Origin: Trichaptum fuscoviolaceum
Lineage: Eukaryota > Basidiomycota > Agaricomycetes > Hymenochaetales > Trichaptaceae
Length of the DNA: 64,000 bases
Direction of reading: 5' to 3'
Assembly: GCA_910574455.1 (NCBI GenBank)
Contig: CAJSYZ010000006.1
Location: 2,036,156-2,100,155, forward strand
Every line of letters begins with the position of its first letter. The stretch's first letter is position 1. Both the position numbers and the translations under genes were made by a program. Shown one piece after another: positions 25,430-39,047 of the stretch. The notes beneath the pieces are model-generated. The model searched no databases. It saw nothing but the letters and a program-made list of their open reading frames with translations, and was not told where the DNA came from.

Positions 25430-27405
25430 AATCGAATTCAGAGACATCCCTATTTCAGTTTGATCCAAATAAACGAGATGAGTTCCTCGGTTTCCAGGCT
25501 GTTGGTGATAGGGGCGAGTTAGACATGATAGGAGGATACTGAGGGTTATCCTAGTTGATGGTTTCTCCCAGAGAAAACCCAGCTCAGGACCACGTGCGTG
25601 TTGCGCATAAGATGCGAAGCCAGTGGTCGCGCGTCGCTCAGGGCCAGCCGGGCCAGCTTTGGGCCTCAGAAGATCGAGGATACCGTCGCAGTGGAGATCG
25701 GTAGCTAGTACCTGCCCAAGACATATCGAGTGGGTACAGGCCGAGCGCGACACCCGGGTGAGCATACCGTTCTTCGGAATGGCTTTGCCAATCGTACCCT
25801 GCCCTCCGAAAATTCCAGCAAGACTTTCAAATGTCAGCGACTGCGCACCAAGACCATGAAAGCGATAGCAGAGTTTCACTGTCCAGCTTCCTTTGCCATT
25901 ACGAGATGATCTACAGTGAGCATGTCAACGGACCGGTGTTCTGTGATGCTTAGCAGCCAAACGCACTTGACGGACCAAAATTTCTGCGCGCAACTTCCGC
26001 CAGCGATTACGACTGTGATCGGTGTAATCGAGCAGACTTAACGGACTGAAAGACTGACCGAGATTATGGAAAACTTCATCCATCTATGACAACTCAATTC
26101 GACGTCTGACATGTCCAGACCATCCATGGTCCACGATCCATCGGTACACACTGACCGCCGCCGATGCTATTCACTTCTTGACAACTTCCCACTAGCACAG
26201 TCAGTCCTCGCCAATACGAGCAGCCACTGCACGAGTGGCAGCCAGGGTGGCACAAGCGCACAGAATGATATGTTCGTATTGTAAGGTCGCCGGGGCGCGG
26301 TCTTGTCGAAATCGCAGCGTTCTGATGGTGCCGTCGCGGGCTCTCGCCCTTAAAGGAGAGAGACCAAGCTTATAGGCAAGGCGAGTTCGTGAGGGTAGGT
26401 AGGTGGATACTATATATTATGTATGAGATGTGTGACTGCCTTGGAGAAGGGAGTGTTGGTGCGAGTGGAAGGGCGTGAGGGACTAGGGTAAGCTCCAGAG
26501 CTCTCTTCAAAGCGGTTGTGTTAGTGTATTGTCACCAATCGAACACGAACCACACTCACCCAATGTCCAAATAACAACTTTGCTACCAGCCGCCCTCCAC
26601 GTACACCATCCAAAAGGAAGCAAGAAACGAAAACAAGTAACTCAATCTTTGAGGGGCGAGAAACCCCACCTGATTTATTGCCGGTGCTCGTATGAAAGTT
26701 CCGCTGATACTCTTCCGAGATCAGAGCGATATAGGACAAGGTCTACCCGAGCGTAGAAGGAATATCCATTGGATATGGCCGCCTGCGTCCGATAATCGAA
26801 GAGCTTGTTGAGCAACCTGAGTCGATGGATAACAATGAGTACGCACAGACGGCGAAGTGCAGCTCTGAGGTGCAAAGGAGGGAATGGAGAAACATCAACT
26901 CATTATTGTGAGGCTGAAGCTCATATGCTTGAAGCTGCAAAGCAGAACAGAGAAGACGTTGAGGAGGTGCAGGATCGTGTCGTGTTCACTGTCCTTGCCA
27001 GTGGTAGGTTGCCGGGCCCGGAAAAAGCTGTTAGCACCGCCTTTCAAGTTCTGCTCTCACCTCTTGTTCTCTCCACCTTGAACTTACAGTATATCGGTCA
27101 CATTGCCTCAAACTCATAATAACTCGACGGTGTTCAATGTCAATAGTCCCGTTGATAGTGATATATTACCCCGACAATTCCAGTCGCATTGCGCTGAGTC
27201 TTCTGACAACTACATCATGATGTTTCTTACCATCAACGCAGTCCGGCGTTGCTGTCCATCTTATTTATAAAGTCGCCAGAATATTAACTCAGAAATCCAG
27301 CTGCTCATCTTCAGTGCTTTAGACCGCATGCACCGGCCAGTAGCAGTTATCCAATCAACTTGAAGTCTCGTCGAACAGAAACACCATCCCCGTGTACCTT
27401 GCACG
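25430..27405 (+). repeat. Segmental duplication of the 5' flank, copy upstream of D
   Basis: It aligns with 10640-12546 in the same order and orientation up to the start codon of copy D. Small insertions distinguish the two, for example extra sequence near 26150-26230 here. Together with the near-identical N-terminal exons it shows that B and D share a recent common 5' end. Confidence 0.75.
27264..27271 (+). promoter_or_regulatory. TATA-like element upstream of copy D
   Basis: tttataaa lies about 140 nt before the ATG at 27406 and corresponds to ttataag at 12392 upstream of copy B. The call rests on position and conservation between the two copies. Confidence 0.35.
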
Positions 27406-30400
27406 ATGCCGGGCGTCCCTTTCGAACCGTACACCTCGACCAATACTCGGACTGGATCACTCGGTCACAGAGCTATCCACGGCACTCCTATCGATGACAA
27501 CTCATCCATCTTCACTCATTCAACGAACTCTACGGTGTCCAACCTCGTCGGGACAGGTCGGGTTATAGGGAACCTCTATAGTTTCACCGGGAAACGCCTT
27601 GAAAGAGCACTGGGCGGTATTGCTCATAGAGTGGGTCTTGGACCTGAGGCACTTTACGAGAAGATATGTGCACTCAGTCAGGACGATTGGAGAAGGGACA
27701 ACGAAAAGAGTGAGGATACAATAGTTATGCAAATATCTCCTTCACTCACCTCTGTGTCCATTGTTAGTGTCTACGCTACAAAACCTCTGCTTCAAGTTAT
27801 TTCAGCATGTTCAGTATGTTTCTCGACAGAACATTCTTTCGCCGCTCCTAATAATCGTTTATAGGTCTACCGTGGATCGCACCCGATTCCAGGCTATCAA
27901 GCGGTGGGGAGATATTCTCCAAGACCATCACGAAATATTTGTCTGGCTGTACTGCAACAGAAAGCGGGAGACTGTGGCCCTTTCCAGCGATCTTATCCGA
28001 AATGTCGAAGGTTTCCGCGAAGCGGTCGAGCACTCGGAGGACGTGGACATACTTGACAGAACGGCCCTTCTGATTGACTGTCACTCTGTTGGTCTTGAAT
28101 TTATAAGCCTGAGCCGTGGTAGACTTCTAATGGACAGTCGCGTCGTCGAAGTTGAATGGCAAGGTCCCCAGCAATTCTCTGTGGAAGAAGTTGAAAAATT
28201 GGAAATGTTCTTCCAATACCTTCTGGATTCTATCGTGTACGTGGGCTCCAGCGATTCGTCGTCACCATTGACCGCTAACTTTGATCCATGATTCATAATA
28301 CCCAGGACCACAAGAATTTCAGGCGTACCTCGATGGTATATCCAATTGTGGTTGACCCAAATTGATAGCGGAAGGTTGAACGTACAAATTGCGCTGATGT
28401 TGTGTCATCATCTACGGCGTGCGTCGCAAACAGAAGGGTTTTCATTGGCAATTGGCTTGGATACAGTACGACATCTCTATGAAAAGCTCTACGTATATCT
28501 AGCTCGACTTCTCGACTTTGGGTCACCTCTCAAACTTGCCGGATGGTGTGAATGCGAAATTTATGATGGCGTCATTATTCATCTTCCATCTGCGGTTGCG
28601 ATATTCAATGGCCTTGTTCAATCTTACCATGTATGTACTATCGTGTGTTGCTATGTTAAGAGTCACACTGAACACATGAGCAGTCCATTATACCTGAGTC
28701 TACTTCGCTACCCCTTCCAGGTCGCCTGAAGGAAAAGATCAAACCACTGCTTGTTGCTATGAAGAATGGCCCCCATAAGAGAGAATCAGAGACAAGTGAG
28801 CTACCCCCTCCATCTAGATGACCGTTCCCCTCACGCAAAAATTCTCATCTCTCTAGTTGTGGTGCGGATTTTCAACAGGCTACTCGATCATGCGCTGTCA
28901 GTTGATACTTACGGCATGTCTTTTCTGATACACCAATGACGCATCTGTTAGGTTTGAGATCATGGATGGAACCTGTTCAGTAGAGCTATCTAATTGCACC
29001 AGGTAGGTTGGCTAATCAACTCGCGTGTCATATACAAATAACACGATGCAGCTTTGACGACGAGAGAACCAGAAGCTCTGCGCTATTGCAGCTCGGGGAT
29101 ACCTTGCAGTCCATTCCTGAAGTCTATGAAGTCATGATCACCCTTGGAGGACATAAAGCAATGAATCTTTTCCAAGAGATTTCAAGATCAATTGGCACAA
29201 CACCTTACGGGAGCGCATCTGAGTCCAATAATGCAGCGGTCACAAATCTGCTATCAATAATGGAGTGCCATACACTAGGCTATGAATTTCTCCGACTTCT
29301 ACTCCCTAAACAGGACAGATTCCATCTGGAAGAAGATTCTGTTCAGATGGTGTGGAAAAAATCCCAACTCTATTCTATCGAAGAAATCGAGAGATGGGGC
29401 GTCTCCTTCCAGTATCTCTTGCAATCTTTGTTGTACGTGGTTAAATTACATCTCACATGCGCCTGACTGTTAAACTAACAACGTACTCGTGTTTCTTTAA
29501 TAACTTAGGAATCCGACAATCTGCGAAATATCTCAGTGGTATATCAGCTTTTGGTCTCGCCAGTTACTCGATGGCACGCCAGATGTGCATATTGCACTCC
29601 AATGTTGTCGTTCCTTGCAGGTGGTTTTAAAAGCCGTAAATCATTTGCAGAGTGGCCACTGGGATGCTTTGCACACTATCTGCAAGGAAGTGCATGAGCA
29701 TATCGTTCGAAGATTTGACTCAGATACCATACTACCTGTTGAAGGGGCTCATATTTCATCAACTCTCAATGATCTTGCACAATTGCATGATGTAAGTGAG
29801 GATTTCTAAAATACCTTTTCAAACAATGTCTAACAGTGAATAGTGTGTCTTCTCTCGCAAGTTAGGTGCAGTACATAACTTGGCATACCTTACAATGCTG
29901 GGGTCAACTGAGCTCATCTCAGTTGATATTAAAGAGGAGATTAAGGGAGCATTGAAAGCTTTAGAAAATGACTTTAGAAGCGTAAAGGAACTTGAAGTAA
30001 TTACGGCAAAGAGTGAGTTTCACCATATTATATTGATTGGATAATTTACCCATGCAAACATTTCTCTCACAATACAGTCTTATCGCGGTCTTGCAACGAA
30101 CTTTTCAAATGCGCATTGTGAGCAAATTATATCTTATAAATGATATGGATTAACATCCACAGGTCTGAACTTGAAGATATAATGAACTCTCCGAGTCCAT
30201 GGAAGGCCACGAGGTAGGATACCTGTTTATCACCCCATCAACACAGACATTCAACCTATCAATAGCCTTGCCAACGAAACTGGTAGCTGTGCATTGCTTC
30301 AGCTTGAAAATATCTTGCAAACCCTTCCTGAAGTCTATATGATCTTGTTCAATCTTGGTGGAGACGAAATAGAAGACTCTCTGCAAGCTCTTCGGCAATC

Positions 30401-32065
30401 TCTCAAGGCTCTTGACTCTTCCACAAGAGTACTTGAGTCGCATCCTTTGCTCTTGGTGAACTTACAATCACTGCTTACATGCCATGCTAGTGGTTTGAGA
30501 TTTGTACTAAACTACGCGGACACTGACTTGGACAACCTATCCAAGTCGTGGGAGTTTGTCGTACAAGATGATCCTTTCGACGAATGTGACTTCGACAAAG
30601 TTTGCGCAAATTTCGTATCTTTTCTGAAGTAAGTGATGAACTTCGTGAAATACGACCTCAACTGCTCACCTAATGCAAAGGGACGATGTGACATTTAACT
30701 CTTCAATCACATACCTCAAATGCTGGATGTCTCCGAGTCGGCTTGCCAATTACAACTTGTACTGCAGATTATCTCTCATATCGTGTGCCGTAGCACAAGG
30801 AGCGCTCTGGGCGGAAGAGGGTGCTTCACAGGAAACCCGGAATGCAATGGAAGAGCTCTGCGAGACTATGCAGAGCTTGATAATCGAGCATCTGACTGGT
30901 GCTTTTAGGTGCATTGATTGGCAAGCTATAGACGCTACAGAATATGCAATACGCTCTGCTTGCACATATCTTACAAAGTTACGGTCTGGGTCTGAAGACT
31001 TGGCAGAAGCCTGTAAGCCCTGTCCGCTAGAGCCCCTCTCCTCACTTGGGTTCGTCATTAACACAAATCGTTCTTGTGTAGATTTATTGAAGCTATTCAG
31101 CCTGATTTTTGATAACATCTTAAAGTGCGTTGCTGTCTTTTAATACAATTTACAACAGTCACGGTCTGATTTAGCGATATATACAAGGTCAGATAAAGTT
31201 CACAACAAACGCTACTCAATGTTTCTGTTAGCAAAACTCTTTGCAAACAATAATATCTTCGGCTGGTTTTTGTCGATACGTGGCCCGGATGCGGAAGACA
31301 CTGTAACAAAGCTTCTTGCGGTTACTGATGATCATTCATTTAGTCGTGATGGAATGCGGTTCTACTTGTTCCCGTTTTCTCATGTCCTAGAACATCGACT
31401 GGGAGTCAATTTACTAGCGCCAAAGCATGAGAGGTTGCACTTCGAAAACGCTGGTCTAGGGAAACGCTCCTCCACAAGATCATCCGAACCACCCCTGACA
31501 CTGGAGCAGAGGAAAAGATGGAGAGATGCTTTCGAAACACTGACAAGGATCCTACCGTTGTGCGCTTCTTTTTTACATGTGTTCCTCGGACTGCAGTTGA
31601 CGGAACAAACGATGAACTAGCTCAGTGAATGTAGAATCGAACAACGTTTCCCTTTTCTATTTCGCGAACTGTCCTCTCCCGTACGAAGCCGATCCCATGC
31701 TCAATACCTTCGTCGCCCTCGATCATTGTAGAAATCTACAATCAGTCCTCTATGTGAACCTATCTCAATCATGGAAAAGAGAAAATTTATCCCGAGCCGT
31801 GTCGCACATCCACACCTGTCTCACAAGGCGCGTGGGGTATGTTCGACAGTCTTGCAGCGATTTGGCACCCGACAATGTTCCCACCTTTGACAACGCACCT
31901 TTCGACATTCCCAAGGTCCTTGAGGCTTTGAACGACTTGGCCAAGTTGAGCAGGGCAAGTATTCTACAATCTTCCTGTGTGATTCCTGTCGTGTTTACAG
32001 TGATTTCTTTGTAGGAAAAACTTGGACTAGACGCACCAGAACTGTTGTCTATCCCCGACTACTGA
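27406..32065 (+). CDS. Copy D of the modular repeat-protein family (four units)
   Basis: The ATG at 27406 opens an N-terminal exon almost identical to that of copy B. Unit 1 A module is about 27866-28238 (R-W-G-D-I-L-Q-D-H-H-E). From the first B module on (about 28307-28630), D diverges from A, B and C: its second A module (29053-29440) has D-T-L-Q-S-I-P-E-V-Y and lost the H-R-F-L segment, and its third (30270-30628) is also distinct. The third B module is about 30681-31010, the fourth A module about 31200-31555, and the fourth B module about 31616-31954. A GC donor with the perfect context agg-gcaagt starts the last intron. The tail ends S-I-P-D-Y with the stop at 32063-32065. All exons are open with canonical sites elsewhere. 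Function is unknown. Confidence 0.75.
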
Positions 32066-32248
32066 TAGGCATGTGTGTTGTTCTTTGATCGGAGATCAAT
32101 TTAATCGAACTCACGCGATGGCTTGACAAACCGTATCGATTCCCAGCGTATAAGCGTGATGCAGTCACTCGATTTCTGATATACATGTACCATACATTCC
32201 TATGTATTAACCATTGATTGACCATTGACAATTCATCTGTATTTATAG

Positions 32249-32700
32249 CCGAGGAGACCCAGATTTAATGTCCATATCCGTCTTCTACATGGGAAACTGC
32301 CCTCTCCCATTCGGAGCTAATCCCTTGCTCGATACCGACATTGTATGCGATTACTGTGAGAGATTACTATCAGTCCTCTTGGATGGCGAGCGATTCGAAT
32401 CAACGGTCGGAGAAGACTTAGCTCGCGCTGTTTTTCATGTTCACACCTGTCTCACAAAGCGGATGGAGTTCGTCCGACAGTCTTGCAGTGATATGCCGCT
32501 CGATGCTATCCTTACCTTCGAGGGCACTCCTTTCGTCATTCCTGAGGTCATTAGAATACTAGTAACCTTGGCAAAGTTATGCAAGGCAAGTATTCACGGG
32601 CCGTTTTGCTTTCCTGGGAGGGTGCTCATTTCATTTTTGGTTGTAGAGAAAACTAGGTACATTCAAACACGAATTATTGTCTATCGCCGACCGCTGCTGA
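32249..32700 (+). pseudogene. Orphan last two exons of a further family copy
   Basis: After a tatttatag acceptor at 32248, an open exon (32249-32585) encodes a fourth B module (V-F-Y-M-G-N-C-P-L-P-F, then H-V-H-T-C-L-T-K-R). It is followed by a gcaagt donor and a last exon, 32647-32700, ending at tga. Both exons match the 3' end of the family genes. The R-F-E-S-T-x-x-E-D-L segment is shared with copies E and F but not with A-D, so this piece did not come from its neighbour D. Nothing of the upstream 4 kb of a gene is present. It is either a truncated copy or possible alternative 3' exons for copy D. Confidence 0.7.
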
Positions 32701-35506
32701 GGAGAAATATAAAACACAGAAACATATTTCGATGTCAGTTTATCTGCAATATAATACACTGATAGGACTGTCCCTCCACTAAGTTTTTCAAGTTTGCACG
32801 AAGAAACTTCATTCGTTTCAAGTAAGCGCAGTCTGATAATTGATTGGCGAGCAACACCGCTCTGCACTGCCTAGCGTCCCGCTTCTTATGTATGTCTAAG
32901 GTCCTCCGCCTAGCGCACACGAGATTCCTTGTTAGGGACGTTAACGCTGAGCCAAATGTCTTGATATTGAGAGTCTGAGCCCAACTTCCTCAAGGATTCT
33001 GATGCTGATGCCGATCTTCGAAGCACCGCGAGTGAACATACCTTTCCCAAGGTGCAGTATCACATCATATTCGTGTGTAAAAGTTGAGGAGACAAGGAAT
33101 GGAAGAATCACACACCCTGTTCGCCTCTGCCATTCCGACGACACATGGACTACCACCCATCAACCTCTCGATCTAATCCGGCAGCTGACTTAGACCTTGC
33201 TAGTGCAGTACTCCCGAGCCTCAAATCAAACCAAAGCCTCTCAGGTTAGAACTGCCCGCTTTTCTGACGCCATCAAGATTCATTGACACATATCACTATG
33301 GCCTTAGCCAATGCGAATCTTGTCTGTTTGTCGGCAATACAAGACAATGAACTGAATAGTGAGAAATATACCAGTTGTTTGGTAGTGTACAGTATATTCC
33401 ATTATGTATGACCTGAATAATCGCTTGCTTCGGCCCACGGTGGCGCTACCCACAACTAATTTCATGCCCTCTCCTGCGCGATGCCGGTTGTCTCGTAGCC
33501 GTTGTGACAAGGTTTGTTTGTCCGATGACTAACTTGATCCGATGGTAGTGAGCTCGACGGACGAGTACTAGCTGTGTCTGCCACGCTTCCCGAAAAAGTC
33601 CGAGAGTCATGTCCCTAACCAACGAGGAAAGCTGCGACAGCTGCAGACTTGAGGTCGAAACGAGATCAAGAGCAGAAGTGCAAACAAGGATCTAAGGACC
33701 AAGGCTGAGAGTTTGTGATTTTAGAGAAACGTCGATGCACTGCTCCGAGTCCGTCCGTGGCGCTCCAACTGCGTCGCTCAGCTGAACGCGAAACCCTTGA
33801 AAGAATGACCGAGTACCAACGTTCAAAGAACCATCGCGCCAGAGGCGACGATGGACGACATGGGCCAACGGTAGAGCCCTATGAATAGGATGTAAGACCC
33901 GAAGGACGTTGCAAACACGGTTCATCAGCTCCGGGATGAGCGTAATTCGCGAAACGCATCTTTAGGCGGAAACGAGATAAAGCGAACGCAAAGATAAAGG
34001 AGTGAAAGAAAATAGATCAGAGGCTTATGAAACGCGAGCTATGTGAGGCACAGACAAAACCGCAGAGGTGAAGGTCTTGGCGCGTCTCATAGTGAGTTAG
34101 ATGACCGGGCGATTTACTGCTCTGAGCCCGGGACTGGTGCTCTAAGACTACGTCTTTCGTCTATGCGCTAAGCATCCCTTTCCAAAGGTTTGTTATGGAA
34201 TGAATCTGGCGGAGGAAAGACTGAAAGAAGACTGAAGACCGAGGATTTGAAGTACTATCGTGCCAAGGGAGAAGATAATGAAACGTAAGAGTGGATGCAA
34301 TTTTCTTTAGAATGCCCGGCCGACAGCCTGAGGTGTGTAGACGACAATGTTAACGTCCCTAAAGTAGAACGGATTCACCCCCATCAGGTTCTGCGCGTTA
34401 CGTCGATAACGGGGCGATGCAATATGGGCTGGAGCACGAATGCGCATTCTTCGCGAGGGTCAGCACCATGACAAGGAAACAGCCGTGAACTATTCTCTGA
34501 GGCCGCTGCGTTCTGTTGATACGGGTGACAGATGGGGCGGAGATGAAGAGAAGAACGGTTGTGGGTGTAAGCCGTACATTTTAGAAATCAATGTGCTCGT
34601 GAGGAATGTAGACGAAAAAGAAGAGAGGTGAGAGTCGGCCGGAAAGGAGCTGTTTGCAGTCAGAGGTTAGATGCGATCCTGGGTTCGAGGAAAGCTGTTA
34701 CTCACCACTGGCACCTTTCCTGTGATGTCCTTTCCACTTCTCTCTCTGACCGAGTAAAAAGACGCGGCTCTCCCTTATTGTACTCTGATGAAACCATGGT
34801 CTTAAAAAACAATGCTCATGTCAATATTGAAGACCATCAGAAAGGCCATCAGATTGCAGTCGGTCGTGCTGGACGAAAAGAGCAGTCGGACTACATCCGT
34901 GTCAGTAACTTACGGAGTTTCAACTTGATCAAACCCACAACTGCCCCCGTGGCGGCAGGCCCGAAATCCAACTCCCGTCCATTACATCCCCGGAATGCTT
35001 TCTCTGATTGTGTATACCTGGCAGACTAGACACTCAGCACAGACACTTCCGTAAATACATTTTCCATGTGCTGGCTAGTAGGTCCAGTCGTAACCTCGTT
35101 CCTTGATCTGGTTACTTTAGCAAATAGAGAAGGGCCTCAATGTTCCAGCAATGGGAAAACTGGACAGCTTTGGCTGTCCATTAGGAGCATGTCAAACGAA
35201 GTGCATGATTTAGCATTTCAAAATACCATGGTAGTGTTGACTCCCGACGTAGGTGAACGAAAAATTCTATAGGATGGACTGATGCAGGTAGCAATCATGC
35301 GGAGGAAGGGGATCCTTCCGGGTGGAATGTACATGCATGTGCCATAATAGATAAATAGCAAAGTGAATTGCGAAACTATAACGAACTCAACCGCGCCCTG
35401 GATATTGCACAAGTTCCCCCCTTCTCCCGTGGGGTTAGGCCAAGCATGACTTCTCTGTATGGTATGTCACTTCAAAGATGCAAGATGTGTATAGTACATA
35501 CCTACT
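32701..35506. other. Intergenic region between the remnant and copy E
   Basis: It contains diverged downstream-flank sequence (about 33420-33560, similar to 17441-17590) and the third copy of the dispersed repeat (34140-34870). Overlapping frames on both strands have no coding support. I see no gene. Confidence 0.5.
34140..34870 (+). repeat. Dispersed intergenic repeat, copy 3
   Basis: It aligns with 1905-2600 from the gtctttcgtct region to the ctcatgtca region near 34820, in the same orientation. Indels and base changes show that the two are old. There is no shared open frame. Confidence 0.65.
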
Positions 35507-38500
35507 TCACCAGACGGGAATAAGTGCAAGTTTCGGCGCTAGCCCGTATGGAGCGAGCTTTTCCTGTAAGACAAATTATGTATATGAGTATAATGCTCCA
35601 CTGGTACAGGATTTAACAGAGATTACTCCCCTTACTTAGGTCTGCCAATTCATTCAGAATACTAGACACGGCATGCATGTCGAAAGAAGTACCATCACAA
35701 TCGAAGATAGGTACGCCACCGACCGTTCCAAGCCCAAGCTTACAGAACTGTCGGACATGAATCAGGCGCTTTGAGAGACAGGTCCATATGTGACACAAGG
35801 CTCGAGATAAGTCTTCTTTATTCGTTGACTCAAATCGATTGCTCTCAGATAAGATTGTTCGTAGTGCTGCACAATACTGAAGTGCGATGGAAGTACTGAG
35901 CACATTGTTAATTTCGTAAGGGAGAGGGTAGTTTCCGAGATAGAAAAGTGAAATGTGCATCAAGTCCAAGTCCTGTTCACTATTAAGGAGTGGGCTCGTC
36001 AAGAAATGTTTGAGAGAACTGGATGTGCTCACGCACCCTAGAGACTTCACGAGATATCTGAAAGCATTTACCCATGTCTCCTCCGGCGTGGAGCTTTGCT
36101 TGGATGAACTCGCAGCCTGAGGATGTCGAGTGAGACTTTCATGCCCCTGCGACAAAATCTCGACGCCGCGTCTGTGTGCCTCAATGTGCATAATCCGTCT
36201 ACGAGCTTCAATCAAGAAATTCTGTTCAGGCACGCAAAAAGGCGAGTCCGTCCGCAGCGTATCGATGACCCCAAGAAGAGATGCTATGCATTCTTCGGCC
36301 CTCAGACCACGCTTCGAGAAGTGCCGCCCATAGACATCTTCGAGTTCGTGGAACTTTGAAAAAGACTCTAGGACACGATCTCTTGGGCACACATTCTCGC
36401 GCCTGGCATCACGCAATAAGTTTTTCGAACCAATTAAATCATTGCTTGTCAGCTTACTTCGAATTCTTAAATAGCAGGTTGCACAGCTGTACAAGAACTA
36501 AATATAATCATTATTGGCCAATGTTAACTATAATAGAGAGGGAGGCTTCAGCAATTGGTGCTTACAGTTCTCTGCATCCTCTCCTCCTATGAAGATCTTT
36601 GTCGATTTCGAAAACACATCGTACACTTGATAGATCGTGTCTTGAACTGCCCGAGACTCTGCAAAATACTTTCTGGGCAGATGCTGTGCTATGTCCTTGT
36701 GCATAGTCTTGCGAAGTTCTTCAATGATCCAGTGATGTTCTGCCGGGATGTGTACGCTAGACAGCAAGGTATTCTGCAATGAAATACAAGATTGGATTGC
36801 GGATCGTGGAAGACAAGAGCTATCAGCAAGCTGAGATATCCAGGCTTTGAGGTAGAATAAGGAAGAAATAAATGTCATGTTGTTCCTGATGGAGGAAGGG
36901 TAAGTCACAGCCTATTAGCGCACAGGGAAATTCGGGAACAGATCTCAGAGACTTACTTTAGGTAATCCATGAGACGTTCCTGGGCGTCGATTACGCTGAA
37001 GATAGTGAAAGGAGCACTCGCATAGATGATCTGTCGCATTATGGAGTCCTTGTCATCACTGTTATCACGCCAGTACTCTGATATGAGTGCTGAACCAGTA
37101 GCATGGCATTCGAGCAATGCATGTAATTTCTTCAATATTTCGAGACCGCATCCATGCGTACTCGTAGAGGGGCTGGTGGTCTGACCTTGGAGAGCACGGA
37201 TGAGGGATAACATGTGGGTGCTGACTTTGTGTCCTTCGGTTGTGATTAAAAGTCTATAAACTTCCGGATGGAACTGCAAGATGTTCCCAAGTGTCGATAA
37301 CGCGCACGTTCTGTCGGTCCCTTCAAGAGGACTGTGCAAAGTTAGTTATGGGCATACGCTATATGTTGACCAGATTATTCATACCTAGTGGAATGTGATA
37401 AGCATTCTCCGCCCTGGATTTCAGACCTGCAGATTAATCAGCACTGATTGCAAAAACACTCAAATACCAACAACTGACATTGCACGCCCAAGAAGCTTTT
37501 TACAGGCCAATAGGAGAACTGTCGGAGGGGAAGTAGCCATATGAATAGAAGATCCATTTAACGTGAAATTGACTGACGTGTTTCCAAGCATTTCTTCTCC
37601 AGCCCATCGTCTTCGTTTTCTATAGCCCGGAGTAATAAACTAAAAATATCCATCAAGCCAGTCGAGTCGGCCTCGGTTACCACATCTAATTCAGGGGACT
37701 TTATAGACTATTTATACCATATCCATAGCAATTTGCGTCAATAGAGGAAGGACACAGGCCTATGTATATTTTGAGAACTCACATTGAAAGATTTCGCAAG
37801 GCCATTGAGTGTCGAAACAAGATATGCAGTATCAACTGCGTGGCCCTCGTATGGCTCCTCTCCAGCGACCAGGTTGGCAAAGTAGATTCGATGAAGTATA
37901 TACTTATGTATCTTCCCACAAACGATCCGAAGATCGTCCCAGAGAGACGGCAGTGAAAGGATTATCGCTCCAAGAGCACTCCGAAATGACTGACAGGATC
38001 GTAGAGCGACTTCATCATGCATTGTATTACTCTCAATCTGAGTCGACCATAACCGGAGATAGCATTGCAACACTTCGGCAAATCTCGTATTCTTGACGCT
38101 GTGGGGCGAATCAGTGTCTAGTCGCAGGTAAATTCTAACGGTCCACGTACAAAAGAGACTTCGTGAGATGATGCAAGAGAAAATCCAGTCTCTCAATCTC
38201 CTTGCTGGAGAAGTCATGCGGGTCATGCCATTCGACTTTGAAGATACCTTTATCCATGTGAAGTCGGCCATGACTGAGGGTCAGGAGCTCCAAGCCGGAA
38301 GAGTGGACATCGATCGCAAGGAGCACCTCGTCGAGAATTTTGACTTGAGATGCCGAAAGAGAATTATGTGTCGCTCGGAGGACGTTGATTGCGTGGATGA
38401 CGTCGTTGGTAAGGATGTCTATCTCTGCCCTTCTATTGCAGAGATGCCAAATATATATCTTGTGATGCTCTAGTAGAATATCTCCCCAGCGCCCCACAGC

Positions 38501-39047
38501 AGTAAATCGAGTTGTATTCACCGTGGACCTAAAACGATTAGAGACATAGAACAGCACATTGCTAGAATAGGACTCACTTTGATTGCTCCAGCAACCGGAA
38601 ACAGAGCTCATGCAGAACGGAAGCTATCACGATGGCGCCGATACAAGCAAGCGCAATGGATTAGTACGCAATGCATGTTAGAGATGGCGTCTTACCTTTC
38701 CGACTGTCTCCTTTCCAATTCTCGGAGTACAGATCATGTATCTTCTGGAAAATTGCTTCTGGACCGAACCCAGCTCGATGCGCAATATCAGCCAGAGTCT
38801 TCTCAAGACGTCTTCCAGTAAAGCTATAAAGGTTTCCTAGGACCCTGCCTGGTCCAGCGAGATTGGACATAGTGTAGTTCGTGGAGAAAGTGAATTGAGA
38901 GGAGACTGAGACTTTGTCGTCTTCAATAGTGCTATCTCCCGCGCGTGAGCTGCTGCGGTCCGTCGTTCGAACTCCGAACGTCTTGTTGCCAGTGAGCGAC
39001 AGCATCGAAGCTTCTGCGTAAGGTATTTCGAAAGAGACACTGGACAT
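35507..39047 (-). CDS. Copy E of the modular repeat-protein family (three units, minus strand)
   Basis: On the minus strand the ATG at 39047 opens an exon with the family segment G-R-V-L-G-N-L-Y-S-F-T-G-R-R-L-E-K and A-H-R-A-G-F-G-P-E-A, ending at a gtaag donor near 38700. The helix exon (about 38578-38622) encodes L-C-F-R-L-L-E-Q. The A module of unit 1 is at about 38160-38528 (R-W-G-D-I-L-L-E-H-H-K-I-Y) and its B module at 37785-38105. A linker (about 37565-37690) and helix exon (L-A-C-K-K-L-L-G-R) follow. The next A module (36960-37334) has L-G-N-I-L-Q-F-H-P-E-V-Y and matches unit 3 of copies A-D, as does its B module (36567-36895). The last unit occupies 35631-36410. The tail exon (35507-35563, 57 nt) is the counterpart of that in F. 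Unit 2 of A-D is absent. The donor of the last intron is not a normal GT in the conserved frame. Function is unknown. Confidence 0.75.

Larger units (their letters stand above)
24978..27405. other. Intergenic region between copies C and D
   Basis: It begins with the shared downstream flank (to about 25280). A short piece of the dispersed repeat (25290-25400) follows, then the second copy of the duplicated 5' flank (25430-27405). No intact gene is seen. Frames around 25052-25879 on the minus strand are long but have no splice-supported or paralogue-supported coding signal. Confidence 0.5.

Noticed and set aside
25052..25879. A 275-codon minus-strand frame as a gene
   Set aside because: It crosses the boundary between two separate repeats, has no splice signals or family match, and the aligned copy near 10700-11100 does not keep it open.
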